A stretch of 64,000 nucleotides of DNA, taken from the NCBI GenBank assembly GCA_945787555.1, contig CALZJG010000122.1, positions 69,674 through 133,673 of the forward strand, given 5' to 3'. Numbering within the stretch: the first letter of the stretch is position 1; each line of letters starts with the position of its first letter. The DNA is from an uncultured Chromatiaceae bacterium (GTDB lineage Bacteria > Pseudomonadota > Gammaproteobacteria > DRLM01). Below are positions 37,830-45,770 of the stretch, piece after piece. The notes beneath the pieces are model-generated. The model worked only from the letters and a program-made list of their open reading frames with translations. It ran no database searches and was not told the DNA's origin. The position numbers and the translations under genes are program-made.

Positions 37830-38729
37830 ATGCGAGTCATGCAGCTGATCTTGCCGCCCGCCCGAATCCGATGCGCAAACCGGGCCCGCCACGCAGTCGC
37901 GCTGCTGGCGGGCGTCGTACTGTTATCCGCCTGTGGTAGCTGGACCCGCACCTCCAGCCTACCGCCCTCTTCCTCGCCCGGCACGCCCCTGCCGCCCGCT
38001 CCCCCCGGCCTGCAGGACGGCCCGCCGCCGCAACCGGTGGATGTGTCGCACGTGCCGGACGCGGTACCCCAATTCGAACCGCTAAGTCGTTACGGCAATC
38101 CGCCGTCTTACGAAGTGGAGGGGCGGCGTTATTACTTGTTGGAAGATAGCGCCGGCTACATCGAGCAGGGTACCGCCTCGTGGTATGGCAGCAAGTTTCA
38201 CGGCCGCCGCACCTCCAGCGGCGAGCCCTATGATATGTACGCCATGACGGCGGCCCACAAGACCCTCCCGATCCCCGCTTACGCCGAGGTCACCAATTTG
38301 GACAATGGCCGCAAAGTGGTGGTGAAGATCAACGATCGTGGTCCGTTCCGTCACAATCGTCTGATAGACCTGTCCTACGCCGCAGCCCACAAACTGGATA
38401 TCTACAGCCAGGGTACCGGGCGGGTGGAAGTGCGGGTGTTGGACCCGCGCGCCTCGGTGGCGACGGCGCCTGCGCCGGCCACCGAGAGCAGCGATACGCC
38501 CGGCACGATATACCTGCAAGTGGGCGCCTACAGCGAACGCGGCAATGCCGAGCGCATGGTGCAGCGCCTCTCGCCCCTAGATGGTGTGGCGAATATCCGC
38601 ATCAATGAGGCAGCGCCCGGATCCTTATATCGCGTACGGGTGGGTCCGTTCAGCGATGCCGCGGCGGTGGATCGCGCCAGCGAGCGGCTCGTGCGCCTGG
38701 GCGTGAGCTCGCACATCGTGGTGGATTGA
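37830..38729 (+). CDS. rlpA: RlpA-type septal lipoprotein
   Basis: A 299-residue lipoprotein. A signal with lipobox VVLLSACGS (Cys about residue 34) is followed by a proline-rich linker, a double-psi beta-barrel (YIEQGTASWYGSKFHGRRTS, with EPYDMYAMTAAHKTLPIPAY and VKINDRGPF), and a C-terminal SPOR domain (IYLQVGAYSERGNAERMVQR). RlpA binds denuded glycan and in some species acts as a lytic transglycosylase. The ATG at 37830 gives a normal lipoprotein signal; an upstream in-frame extension overlaps mltB and is rejected. Confidence 0.94.
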   Translation: MRVMQLILPPARIRCANRARHAVALLAGVVLLSACGSWTRTSSLPPSSSPGTPLPPAPPGLQDGPPPQPVDVSHVPDAVPQFEPLSRYGNPPSYEVEGRRYYLLEDSAGYIEQGTASWYGSKFHGRRTSSGEPYDMYAMTAAHKTLPIPAYAEVTNLDNGRKVVVKINDRGPFRHNRLIDLSYAAAHKLDIYSQGTGRVEVRVLDPRASVATAPAPATESSDTPGTIYLQVGAYSERGNAERMVQRLSPLDGVANIRINEAAPGSLYRVRVGPFSDAAAVDRASERLVRLGVSSHIVVD

Positions 38730-38778
38730 GCGTCCCCGACGGAACCACTTTTCGCCCCCTTGGGGACGAGGTTGTGGT

Positions 38779-38805
38779 GCGCCTGATTTTTTAGGCTTCA
38801 GGCGC
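38779..38805. terminator. Hairpin between rlpA and dacA
   Basis: A perfect 8-bp stem GCGCCTGA/TCAGGCGC with a loop containing six Ts. The TACAAT immediately after (38805-38810) could be the -10 of a dacA promoter. It may be a terminator or a regulatory hairpin. Confidence 0.4.
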
Positions 38806-38872
38806 TACAATGGGGCCCGATTTCTCGACTTCCACTCCTGCGCCGCCAGGCGGCGCAGCGTCGCATCAGGAT

Positions 38873-40036
38873 ATGCCTTCAATCATGTTGTTACTCAAGC
38901 GCTTTTCATTATTGCTGTTACTCGTACTTGGGTACTTTGCCGCGGCCGTCGTCGCAGCGGCCCCCGCCATCATCCCGGCACCGCCGGAGGTCGCGGCGCG
39001 CGGCCATCTCCTGGCGGATTTTCACAGCGGTCGGATCTTGGCTGAAAAGAATGCCGATGAACGCATGGAGCCGGCCAGCCTTACCAAGATCATGGCGTCT
39101 TACGTGGTCATGGCTGAAATCAAGGCGGATCGCATCAAGGAAAGCGACTTGGTGCGGATCAGCGAAAAGGCCTGGCGTATGGAAGGGTCGCGCTCCTTCG
39201 TGCCGGTGGGCACCTCCATCCCGGTGGAAGTCTTGCTCAAAGGCATGATCGTCCAATCGGGCAACGATGCCACAGTGGCCCTGGCGGAATATGTGGCAGG
39301 CAGCGAAGAAGTGTTCGCGAGCATGATGAACCAGCAAGCCCAGGCCCTGGGCATGACTGCCACCCACTTCGTCAATAGCACGGGTCTGCCACATCCCGAT
39401 CATTACACCACGGCGCGGGATTTGTTCACGCTTACGCGCGCCTTGATCCGCGACTTTCCCGAACATTACCGGTGGTACGCGATCAAGGAGTATACGTATA
39501 ACAATATCACTCAACACAACCGCAATACGCTGCTGTGGCAAGACAAATATGTAGACGGTGTGAAAACCGGCCATACCGAGTCCGCGGGTTATTGCCTGGT
39601 CGCCTCAGGTGAGCGCGACGGGATGCGCTTGATCTCGGTGGTGCTGGGCACCGGCGGCGAGAACGAGCGCGCGCGTGAAAGCCAAAAATTACTCACTTAC
39701 GGTTTCCGCTTCTACGAAACCCGCCGCCTCTACACCGCCAACGAGCCCTTATCCCAGGTGCGCATCTGGAAAGGCGCGCAGGAGAACCTGCCGTTGGGGC
39801 TCAAGGACACGCTGTACCTCACCTTGCCGCGCGGCCAATACGAACAACTCAATGCGGCGATGAAGATCCAAAACCCCCTGATCGCGCCGGCCCGGCTCGG
39901 CCAGCAATACGGCACGCTGAATATCAGCCTCAACGGCGAGACCTTGTTGACGCGGCCGCTGGTGGCCTTGCAAGGCATCGCCGAAGGTGACTTCTTCCAG
40001 CGGGTGGTGGACGAAATTAAACTCTGGCTCGAGTAA
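38873..40036 (+). CDS. dacA: D-alanyl-D-alanine carboxypeptidase (PBP5/6 type)
   Basis: A 387-residue low-molecular-mass PBP that trims the terminal D-Ala of peptidoglycan pentapeptides. A signal peptide (SLLLLLVLGYFAAAVVAAAP) is followed by the acyl-serine motif ASLTKIMASY (SxxK), the SGNDATVAL motif and KTGHTESAGYC. The C-terminal PBP5-type beta domain ends in an amphipathic helix (DFFQRVVDEIKLWLE) for membrane attachment. The start is at 38873 or 38885. It precedes dat by three bases and sits in the wall gene run. Confidence 0.95.
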   Translation: MPSIMLLLKRFSLLLLLVLGYFAAAVVAAAPAIIPAPPEVAARGHLLADFHSGRILAEKNADERMEPASLTKIMASYVVMAEIKADRIKESDLVRISEKAWRMEGSRSFVPVGTSIPVEVLLKGMIVQSGNDATVALAEYVAGSEEVFASMMNQQAQALGMTATHFVNSTGLPHPDHYTTARDLFTLTRALIRDFPEHYRWYAIKEYTYNNITQHNRNTLLWQDKYVDGVKTGHTESAGYCLVASGERDGMRLISVVLGTGGENERARESQKLLTYGFRFYETRRLYTANEPLSQVRIWKGAQENLPLGLKDTLYLTLPRGQYEQLNAAMKIQNPLIAPARLGQQYGTLNISLNGETLLTRPLVALQGIAEGDFFQRVVDEIKLWLE

Positions 40037-40039
40037 CGC

Positions 40040-40909
40040 ATGACACAGGTTTATCTCAATGGGGTGTTCATACCTCTGGAGCAGGCGCAGATCCCAGTGA
40101 TGGATCGGGGCTTCATCTTCGGCGACGGCGTGTATGAAGTGATCCCGGTTTATGGCGGCCACCTGTTTCGCCTCGAGGAGCATCTCGAGCGACTCGAACG
40201 CAGCTTGGACGGCATCCGTATTTCACCCCCCCTTAGCCGCGCAGCGTGGCGCGACTGTTTCAAGGAACTCGTCGAGCGCAACGGCGGCGGCGATCAATCC
40301 GTGTATCTGCAAATCACTCGCGGCGTGGCCTCGCGCGATCATGCCTTTCCGGTCGGTGTGGCGCCGACGGTGTTCGTCACCAGCAGTCCGCTCAAGCCCC
40401 TGCCCGCCGACCTGGCCGCAAGCGGCGTGGCGGCGGTGACGCTGGAAGACATCCGCTGGCAGTACTGCCATATCAAAGCCATCACCCTGCTGTCCAACAT
40501 TCTGTTGCGGCAGCAGGCCATCGATCAAGGCGCGGCGGAGGCCCTATTGATACGCGACGGCGTGGTGACCGAGGGCGCGGCGAGCAATGTGTTCGTGGTG
40601 CGCGACGGCGTGGTTGTCACTCCGCCCAAGGGACCTTATCTGTTACCAGGCATTACGCGCGACTTGGTATTGGAATTGGCGACCGCCCACGGCCTACCCT
40701 GCCGTGAGGCGGAAATTTCGCAGGGGGATTTGCACGACGCCGAGGAAATCTGGCTCACCAGCTCCACGCGCGAAGTAGTGCCGGTGACGCGCCTCGATGG
40801 TCAAGCGGTGGGCAATGGTCGACCTGGCTCCTTATGGAGGCGCATGATCGGCTGGTATCAGGCGTATAAACAAAGCGTGCGTGAACGTGGCGGCGCGACG
40901 CCGGTCTGA
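40040..40909 (+). CDS. dat: D-amino acid transaminase (class IV)
   Basis: A 289-residue PLP enzyme interconverting D-amino acids, supplying D-Glu or D-Ala for the wall. It has class IV features: VMDRGFIFGDGVYEVIPVYG at the N-terminus, the PLP Lys in YCHIKAITLLSNILL, and EGAASNVFVVRDGVVVTPP and LLPGITRDLVLELA for the cofactor phosphate. It follows dacA by three bases, so the two are co-transcribed. A branched-chain aminotransferase is less likely given the context. Confidence 0.9.
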   Translation: MTQVYLNGVFIPLEQAQIPVMDRGFIFGDGVYEVIPVYGGHLFRLEEHLERLERSLDGIRISPPLSRAAWRDCFKELVERNGGGDQSVYLQITRGVASRDHAFPVGVAPTVFVTSSPLKPLPADLAASGVAAVTLEDIRWQYCHIKAITLLSNILLRQQAIDQGAAEALLIRDGVVTEGAASNVFVVRDGVVVTPPKGPYLLPGITRDLVLELATAHGLPCREAEISQGDLHDAEEIWLTSSTREVVPVTRLDGQAVGNGRPGSLWRRMIGWYQAYKQSVRERGGATPV

Positions 40910-40990
40910 TAGGCTAGGCGCTGTAGCCATGTAGCCAGCGCGGGCGGCGCCGCTATCTCATACAGACAACCATCGTACCGGTAACCAGGC

Positions 40991-41260
40991 ATGAACATAC
41001 CCGACGAATCGCCGTTGAGCTTCCCTTGTCTCTTTCCCATCAAAGCCTTCGGCCTGGCCAGCGACTCCTTTGACGCCGAGGTAGCGAGTATCGTGCGTCG
41101 CCACGCCGCCAACCTGGGCGAAGGGGCGGTGGAGGCTCGCAGCAGCTCCGGCGGCAAATACCTGTCGGTCACGGTGACCATCGAGGCCACCAGTCGTGCC
41201 CAGTTGGACGCTATCTATAACGATCTCAGCGCCTGTGATCAGGTGTTGATGACGCTGTGA
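40991..41260 (+). CDS. ybeD: DUF493/YbeD family protein
   Basis: An 89-residue small alpha-beta protein with the YbeD fold pattern: PCLFPIKAFGLASDSFDAEV at the start and SSGGKYLSVTVTIEATSRAQ in the middle, ending [12 protein letters not shown]-like. The family lies next to lipB in many gammaproteobacteria, as in the E. coli dacA-ybeD-lipB-lipA order. Its role, possibly in lipoate metabolism or allosteric regulation, is unproven. Its stop overlaps the lipB GTG by four bases. Confidence 0.9.
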   Translation: MNIPDESPLSFPCLFPIKAFGLASDSFDAEVASIVRRHAANLGEGAVEARSSSGGKYLSVTVTIEATSRAQLDAIYNDLSACDQVLMTL

Positions 41261-41952
41261 GCGCCATGCCGGCACGCGCTATTACCCTGCGCCGCTGGCC
41301 CGGGCGCGATTATGAACCCGTGTGGCGCGCCATGCAGGCGTATACCGACATCCGCGCCGAGCACGGCGACAGCGATGAATTGTGGCTGGTCGAGCACCAG
41401 CCAGTGTACACGCTGGGGCTCAACGGCAAGCCGCAACATATCCTCGACGCCGCTGATATCCCGGTGGTGCACATCGACCGCGGCGGCCAAGTGACCTATC
41501 ACGGCCCCGGTCAATTGGTGGTCTACCCTTTAATTGATCTGCGCCGTCATGGCTTGGGCGTGCGCGAGTTGGTCACCGAATTGGAAGGGGCGGTGATCGA
41601 TTTATTGGCGGAGCTGGGCATCACCGCCAGGGGCCGACGCGACGCGCCTGGGGTGTATGTGGACGGCGCCAAGATCGCCGCCTTGGGGCTGCGCGTACGG
41701 CGCGGTTGCTGTTATCACGGCCTGAGCTTGAACGTGGACATGGACCTCGAACCTTTCCGCCGCATCAATCCCTGCGGCTATACCGGTATGGCGGTGACGC
41801 AATTGCGTGACCTGGGCGTGCGCATGACGGTCGCCGAGGCCGGTTCACGGCTCGCCGGGCACCTCGCCGCCCGCTTGGGGTACACTATCGCGCCCGCGGA
41901 CCCGAGCCGCGATCGCTACGAGACCAGGAGCACACAGCGTGTCAGCCTCTGA
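41257..41952 (+). CDS. lipB: Octanoyltransferase LipB
   Basis: A 231-residue enzyme moving octanoate from acyl carrier protein to lipoyl domains. Motifs include [20 protein letters not shown], the Lys in [20 protein letters not shown] and the catalytic Cys in [15 protein letters not shown]. The GTG start at 41257 overlaps the ybeD stop; ATG 41266 is an alternative. It overlaps lipA by 14 bases, so the two lipoate steps are coupled. Confidence 0.95.
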   Translation: MSAMPARAITLRRWPGRDYEPVWRAMQAYTDIRAEHGDSDELWLVEHQPVYTLGLNGKPQHILDAADIPVVHIDRGGQVTYHGPGQLVVYPLIDLRRHGLGVRELVTELEGAVIDLLAELGITARGRRDAPGVYVDGAKIAALGLRVRRGCCYHGLSLNVDMDLEPFRRINPCGYTGMAVTQLRDLGVRMTVAEAGSRLAGHLAARLGYTIAPADPSRDRYETRSTQRVSL

Positions 41953-42892
41953 CAACAAGACCCCGATTCGCCAACGCGGCGCGGACAAAGTGGCCCGCAT
42001 CCCGATCAAGATCGAGCCTACTGCGCAGCCCGCGCGCAAGCCGCGCTGGATACGCGCCAAGGCGCCGACCTCCCCGGAAGTGGTGCGCCTCAAGCGGGTG
42101 CTGCGCGAAAACCACTTGCACACGGTGTGCGAGGAAGCCTCCTGCCCCAATCTCGGCGAATGCTTCAGCCACGGCACCGCCACCTTCATGATCATGGGCG
42201 ACATCTGCACCCGCCGCTGCCCGTTCTGCGACGTGGCTCACGGCCGCCCCAACGCCCTGGACGCCGAGGAGCCCGCCAACCTGGCCCGGACCATCGCCGC
42301 CATGGGACTCAGATACGTGGTCATCACCTCGGTGGATCGCGATGACTTGCGCGACGGCGGCGCCGATCATTTCCGCGCCTGCATCACGGCCACCCGTGCC
42401 GTCACGCCGAGCACCCAGATCGAAATTCTGGTGCCCGATTTTCGCGGCCGCATGGACGTGGCTTTGCAACAGCTCGCCGCGGCGCTGCCCGATGTGTTCA
42501 ACCACAATCTGGAAACCGTGCCGCGACTGTACAAACAAGCCCGCCCGGGCTCCGATTATCAATGGTCGTTGACGCTGCTACAGCGCTTCAAGGCCGCCCA
42601 CCCTGACATTCCCACCAAGTCCGGCCTGATGCTGGGCCTGGGCGAGAGCAACGAGGAGATCGTCGCGGTTTTGCACGATCTGCGCGCCCACGGCGTGGAC
42701 ATGCTCACCCTCGGTCAATACCTGCAACCCAGCGTCCATCACTTGCCGGTGGCGCGCTACGTGCCACCGGAAGAATTCGCCGAGCTCGGCCGCATCGCCG
42801 AGAACCTAGGTTTCAGCAACGTCGCCAGCGGTCCCATGGTGCGCTCTTCTTATCACGCCGATCTGCAGGCGGCGGGCGAAAAAGTGTCGTAA
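41939..42892 (+). CDS. lipA: Lipoyl synthase LipA
   Basis: A 317-residue radical-SAM enzyme that inserts two sulfurs into protein-bound octanoate. The auxiliary cluster Cys are in [12 protein letters not shown], the radical-SAM cluster in CTRRCPFC, and the C-terminal Ser of the RSSYHAD motif is present ([11 protein letters not shown]). The GTG start overlaps lipB. It is the last gene of the conserved run; an AT-richer cassette with three unknown genes follows. Confidence 0.97.
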   Translation: MSASDNKTPIRQRGADKVARIPIKIEPTAQPARKPRWIRAKAPTSPEVVRLKRVLRENHLHTVCEEASCPNLGECFSHGTATFMIMGDICTRRCPFCDVAHGRPNALDAEEPANLARTIAAMGLRYVVITSVDRDDLRDGGADHFRACITATRAVTPSTQIEILVPDFRGRMDVALQQLAAALPDVFNHNLETVPRLYKQARPGSDYQWSLTLLQRFKAAHPDIPTKSGLMLGLGESNEEIVAVLHDLRAHGVDMLTLGQYLQPSVHHLPVARYVPPEEFAELGRIAENLGFSNVASGPMVRSSYHADLQAAGEKVS

Positions 42893-43035
42893 TCTCCGTA
42901 GCGGACGCTATGCGCCCTTAGAGCAGCCGACAGCATTATTCGCTACTCAGCGGAAAACTTTTCGCCATCTAACCCAATATTTCGTATTATTCTTAAATAA
43001 TCCATGGTCCCACTTAGCTTAGATAGAAACCATTC

Positions 43036-43851
43036 GTGAAGAACGACGGAACGAGACCAAATTACCTGCCTGACTTCCGCAATCCTCCGTTGAACGAGGT
43101 TGTGCTAGGAGTCCAGTTCAGTTCACCCAAGGGATACCAGCAAGTCTATGCTGGAGAAGTTTGGAACTTGTTTCGCTCAGAATTCCCGAGAGCCGAAGAA
43201 CACCCCGCCATCGCACCTGCTTTCGAGACATTTGGACTGCCATCCAAAGGCGGGCAATTAGACTTTGCCACCGGTGCGTCTCACGATCGATTCTGGTTTC
43301 TGCGCCAGAGCGGCGATGAGCTAATTCAGTTTCAGCAAGATCGGCTCCTCCATAACTGGAGAAAAGTTGGGGACCAGACAAACCCATACCCGCGTTTCGA
43401 ATCAATGATCAACCGATTCCACGCGGAACTTGAACAGTTGCAGGACTATTTGAATAGCTTGTCACCGCAAAAGTTGTCTATCAACCAGTGTGAAATTTCG
43501 TATATCAATCATATTGCGCCTGAGATGGGCCAAATTGTCAAAGCTTCCGATTGGCTCAGCTTTGTGAGGTTTAGCAACAGTGAGCCCGAAGATTTTTCTA
43601 TTAGCTTCCGCGAAAGAATTCGCGATGATGACGGAAAACCCCAAGGTCGGCTCACTTGCGAAACTACGACGGGCATAAAGCCGGATAGCTCGCGGATCAT
43701 TGTAATGAAATTGACGGTTCGCGGTGCGCCAAAAGGGACCGATATTGAATCAGCACTTCAATTCCTCACCAAAGGCAGAGAGCTGATTGTCTTTCGATTC
43801 GCGGAAGTAACAACAGATACTGCTCACAAGAAATGGGGGCGAGTTAAATGA
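43036..43851 (+). CDS. TIGR04255-like family protein
   Basis: A 271-residue soluble protein starting at GTG 43036. The N-terminal PDFRNPPLNEVVLGVQFSSP fits the sporadic TIGR04255 family, whose role is unknown. A middle segment reads LSINQCEISYINHI, and a C-terminal helix contains ALQFLTKGRELIVFRFAEVT. There is no signal or membrane segment. Codon and base use are more AT-rich than in the flanking lipA and uppP, which suggests transfer. Its stop overlaps the next gene's start by ATGA, so the two are co-translated. Confidence 0.75.
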   Translation: MKNDGTRPNYLPDFRNPPLNEVVLGVQFSSPKGYQQVYAGEVWNLFRSEFPRAEEHPAIAPAFETFGLPSKGGQLDFATGASHDRFWFLRQSGDELIQFQQDRLLHNWRKVGDQTNPYPRFESMINRFHAELEQLQDYLNSLSPQKLSINQCEISYINHIAPEMGQIVKASDWLSFVRFSNSEPEDFSISFRERIRDDDGKPQGRLTCETTTGIKPDSSRIIVMKLTVRGAPKGTDIESALQFLTKGRELIVFRFAEVTTDTAHKKWGRVK

Positions 43852-44342
43852 CCAGAACTCAAAGCAATGCCGCATTTTCCCTGGATGTAAGCGGAACGTC
43901 CACAAATATCGTGCGAATGCCTGCCCAGAGAGCTAGGATTCTTATTAGCGAAAATGTGAGTACCTGGTGTCACTCCGTAATGGAGCAATTGGAAATGCTT
44001 ACCCAACTACCAGCTGGATGGGATGGTTATCAAGGCGTTCATGTCACTTTCGAGAACGCGTATTTCACATTACGCATGTTAGAGGCAATCTGCGGACCTG
44101 AGACTATTGCACCGCAGATCGTACCCGGCGAAGCAGGGGATTTGCAGATCGAATGGCACACCATGAAAGGTGATATTGAATTGCATGTCATAGCACCTAA
44201 TGACGTGAGCGCATGGCGCGCCTTGACGGGCGACGACTCAGATGGAGAGGAGCTAGAACTTACCAACGACTTTACTGCTGTCACAGAGTGGGTAAGAGAA
44301 ATAGCGGAGCCTACGACTGGTGCTGAAACCACCGCCGCGTGA
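43848..44342 (+). CDS. Hypothetical protein with LPAGWDGYQG motif
   Basis: A 164-residue soluble protein with no signal peptide. The most distinctive part is the central LTQLPAGWDGYQG (about residues 47-59), a GWDGY element that I associate with partner proteins of TIGR04255 genes, though I cannot verify that here. An alpha helix follows, then a beta-rich region (GDLQIEWHTMKGDIELHVIA) and an acidic C-terminus. It overlaps the upstream gene by ATGA and the downstream one by 23 bases, giving a tight three-gene unit. The function is unknown. Confidence 0.7.
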   Translation: MTRTQSNAAFSLDVSGTSTNIVRMPAQRARILISENVSTWCHSVMEQLEMLTQLPAGWDGYQGVHVTFENAYFTLRMLEAICGPETIAPQIVPGEAGDLQIEWHTMKGDIELHVIAPNDVSAWRALTGDDSDGEELELTNDFTAVTEWVREIAEPTTGAETTAA

Positions 44343-44820
44343 CGAGAATGGCAAGGTAATCCCGCATGACCATCGAGGGATTCTTCCAGACGACGGGATT
44401 ATTAGACGCATCCCCGAACAGCATGTAGTTGTGGACGAAAAAATTGGAGGCAAGCGCCGCATTTCATCCATGGCCTTCAAGTGCTCGTCAGGACAAGATG
44501 CTGGCATGTCTGTTGATCTGCAGCGGCAGATAGAAGAAGCGGGTCTAGATGCCAAGGCCTTCGTGACGACTCCGCGCTGGGTTGGATCCATACGATTTAG
44601 AGCGGCTCAGCTTCGATCAGAAGGATTCAAGGTGGGCTTTAATCCGATCGAAGCTGACCCCAATCAAGGCATCGATACCAACCCCTATCACGGTGAGGTG
44701 TGGGGAAGTTTCACAAGATCAAAGCAGAAACGACTTCGTCAGTTATGTGAGTGGTTTGTACCAATCGATGGTGTATCGATTAGTGACGATAACAAACCCT
44801 CGCCTGAGGAAGTCCCCTAG
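44320..44820 (+). CDS. Hypothetical protein, third gene of the TIGR04255-like cassette
   Basis: A 166-residue soluble protein starting at GTG 44320 inside the upstream gene's end. Features seen are HDHRGILPDDGIIRRIPEQH, then GGKRRISSMAFKCSS with GMSVDLQRQIEEAGLD, and near the end NPIEADPNQGIDTNPYHGEV and WFVPIDGVSI. The RRISSxAF and SVDL elements look conserved, but I cannot name the family. It has no membrane or signal part. It is the last gene before the convergent uppP, 37 bases away. Confidence 0.65.
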   Translation: MLKPPPRDENGKVIPHDHRGILPDDGIIRRIPEQHVVVDEKIGGKRRISSMAFKCSSGQDAGMSVDLQRQIEEAGLDAKAFVTTPRWVGSIRFRAAQLRSEGFKVGFNPIEADPNQGIDTNPYHGEVWGSFTRSKQKRLRQLCEWFVPIDGVSISDDNKPSPEEVP

Positions 44821-44857
44821 ATGCGACGCTGCGCGTATGGCACACACCCCATCCCCC

Positions 44858-45655
44858 TCAAACGAAGAAGACCAACAACACCACACCCAAAATCAGCCGG
44901 TAGATGACAAAGGGCAACATGCCCACCCGCTCCAGCAGCTTCAAGAAAAAGTGGATGCACAGATAGGCGCTGACGGCAGAGAACAGGGCGCCGAGGATCA
45001 ACGCATCCCATAGCACCCGCGTCTCCGCCTGGATCAAATCCAGAGTCTCCAGTCCGCCTGCCAACACGATCACCGGGATCGAGAGCAGAAACGAGAAGCG
45101 CGCCGCCGCCTGCCGGGTGAGACCCAGCATCAGCCCGGCGGTCATGGTGATGCCGGAGCGCGAAGTGCCGGGGATCAACGCCAGCGCTTGCGCCACACCG
45201 ATGATGAGCACGTCCTTCCAGAGTAAACCATGTTCGTCACGCGCGCGTGCGCCGCGCACGTCCGCCCACCACAACAGCAGGCCAAACGCGATGGTCGCCA
45301 GTGCGATCACCAGCGTGCTGCGCAGCTCCGTGGCCACGAAATCACTGAGCAGCAATCCCGCCAGCCCCACCGGCACCGTGCCCCATAACACCGCCCAGGC
45401 CAAACGGCTATCGCCCACCTGGCGGCGCTCGAGCAGCGAACGGCTCCAATCCTGCGTCAACGTGACGAGTTCTCTACGGAAATAGGCGACTACTGCGGTG
45501 AGCGTGCCGACATGTGTCGCGACGTCGAAAGCCAGACCCTGATCCTCCCAGCCGGCCAGGCTGGGTAACAGGATGAGGTGGGCCGAACTGGATATGGGCA
45601 GGAATTCGGTCAAGCCCTGAATGATGGCCAAAACCGCGATGTGCCAAAGCTCCAT
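44858..45655 (-). CDS. uppP: Undecaprenyl-diphosphatase (BacA type)
   Basis: A 265-residue polytopic inner-membrane phosphatase that recycles the C55 lipid carrier for cell-wall synthesis. The two BacA signatures are GLTEFLPISSSAHLIL near the N-terminus and LIPGTSRSGITMTAGL mid-protein. About eight hydrophobic helices are visible. It is convergent with the TIGR04255-like cassette and divergent from the subtilase gene. The PAP2 protein at 2.0 kb could be functionally redundant with it. Confidence 0.96.
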   Translation of the reverse strand: MELWHIAVLAIIQGLTEFLPISSSAHLILLPSLAGWEDQGLAFDVATHVGTLTAVVAYFRRELVTLTQDWSRSLLERRQVGDSRLAWAVLWGTVPVGLAGLLLSDFVATELRSTLVIALATIAFGLLLWWADVRGARARDEHGLLWKDVLIIGVAQALALIPGTSRSGITMTAGLMLGLTRQAAARFSFLLSIPVIVLAGGLETLDLIQAETRVLWDALILGALFSAVSAYLCIHFFLKLLERVGMLPFVIYRLILGVVLLVFFV

Positions 45656-45770
45656 TTACGTACGCCGCGTGCGAAAAGTGTGAATTCTATCTCACTTCGG
45701 ACAATTGCGCCCCGTACCGGATCAAGCCCCCACCCTGCCACTCCGATAACTCCGACAGCTGCATAGCGGA

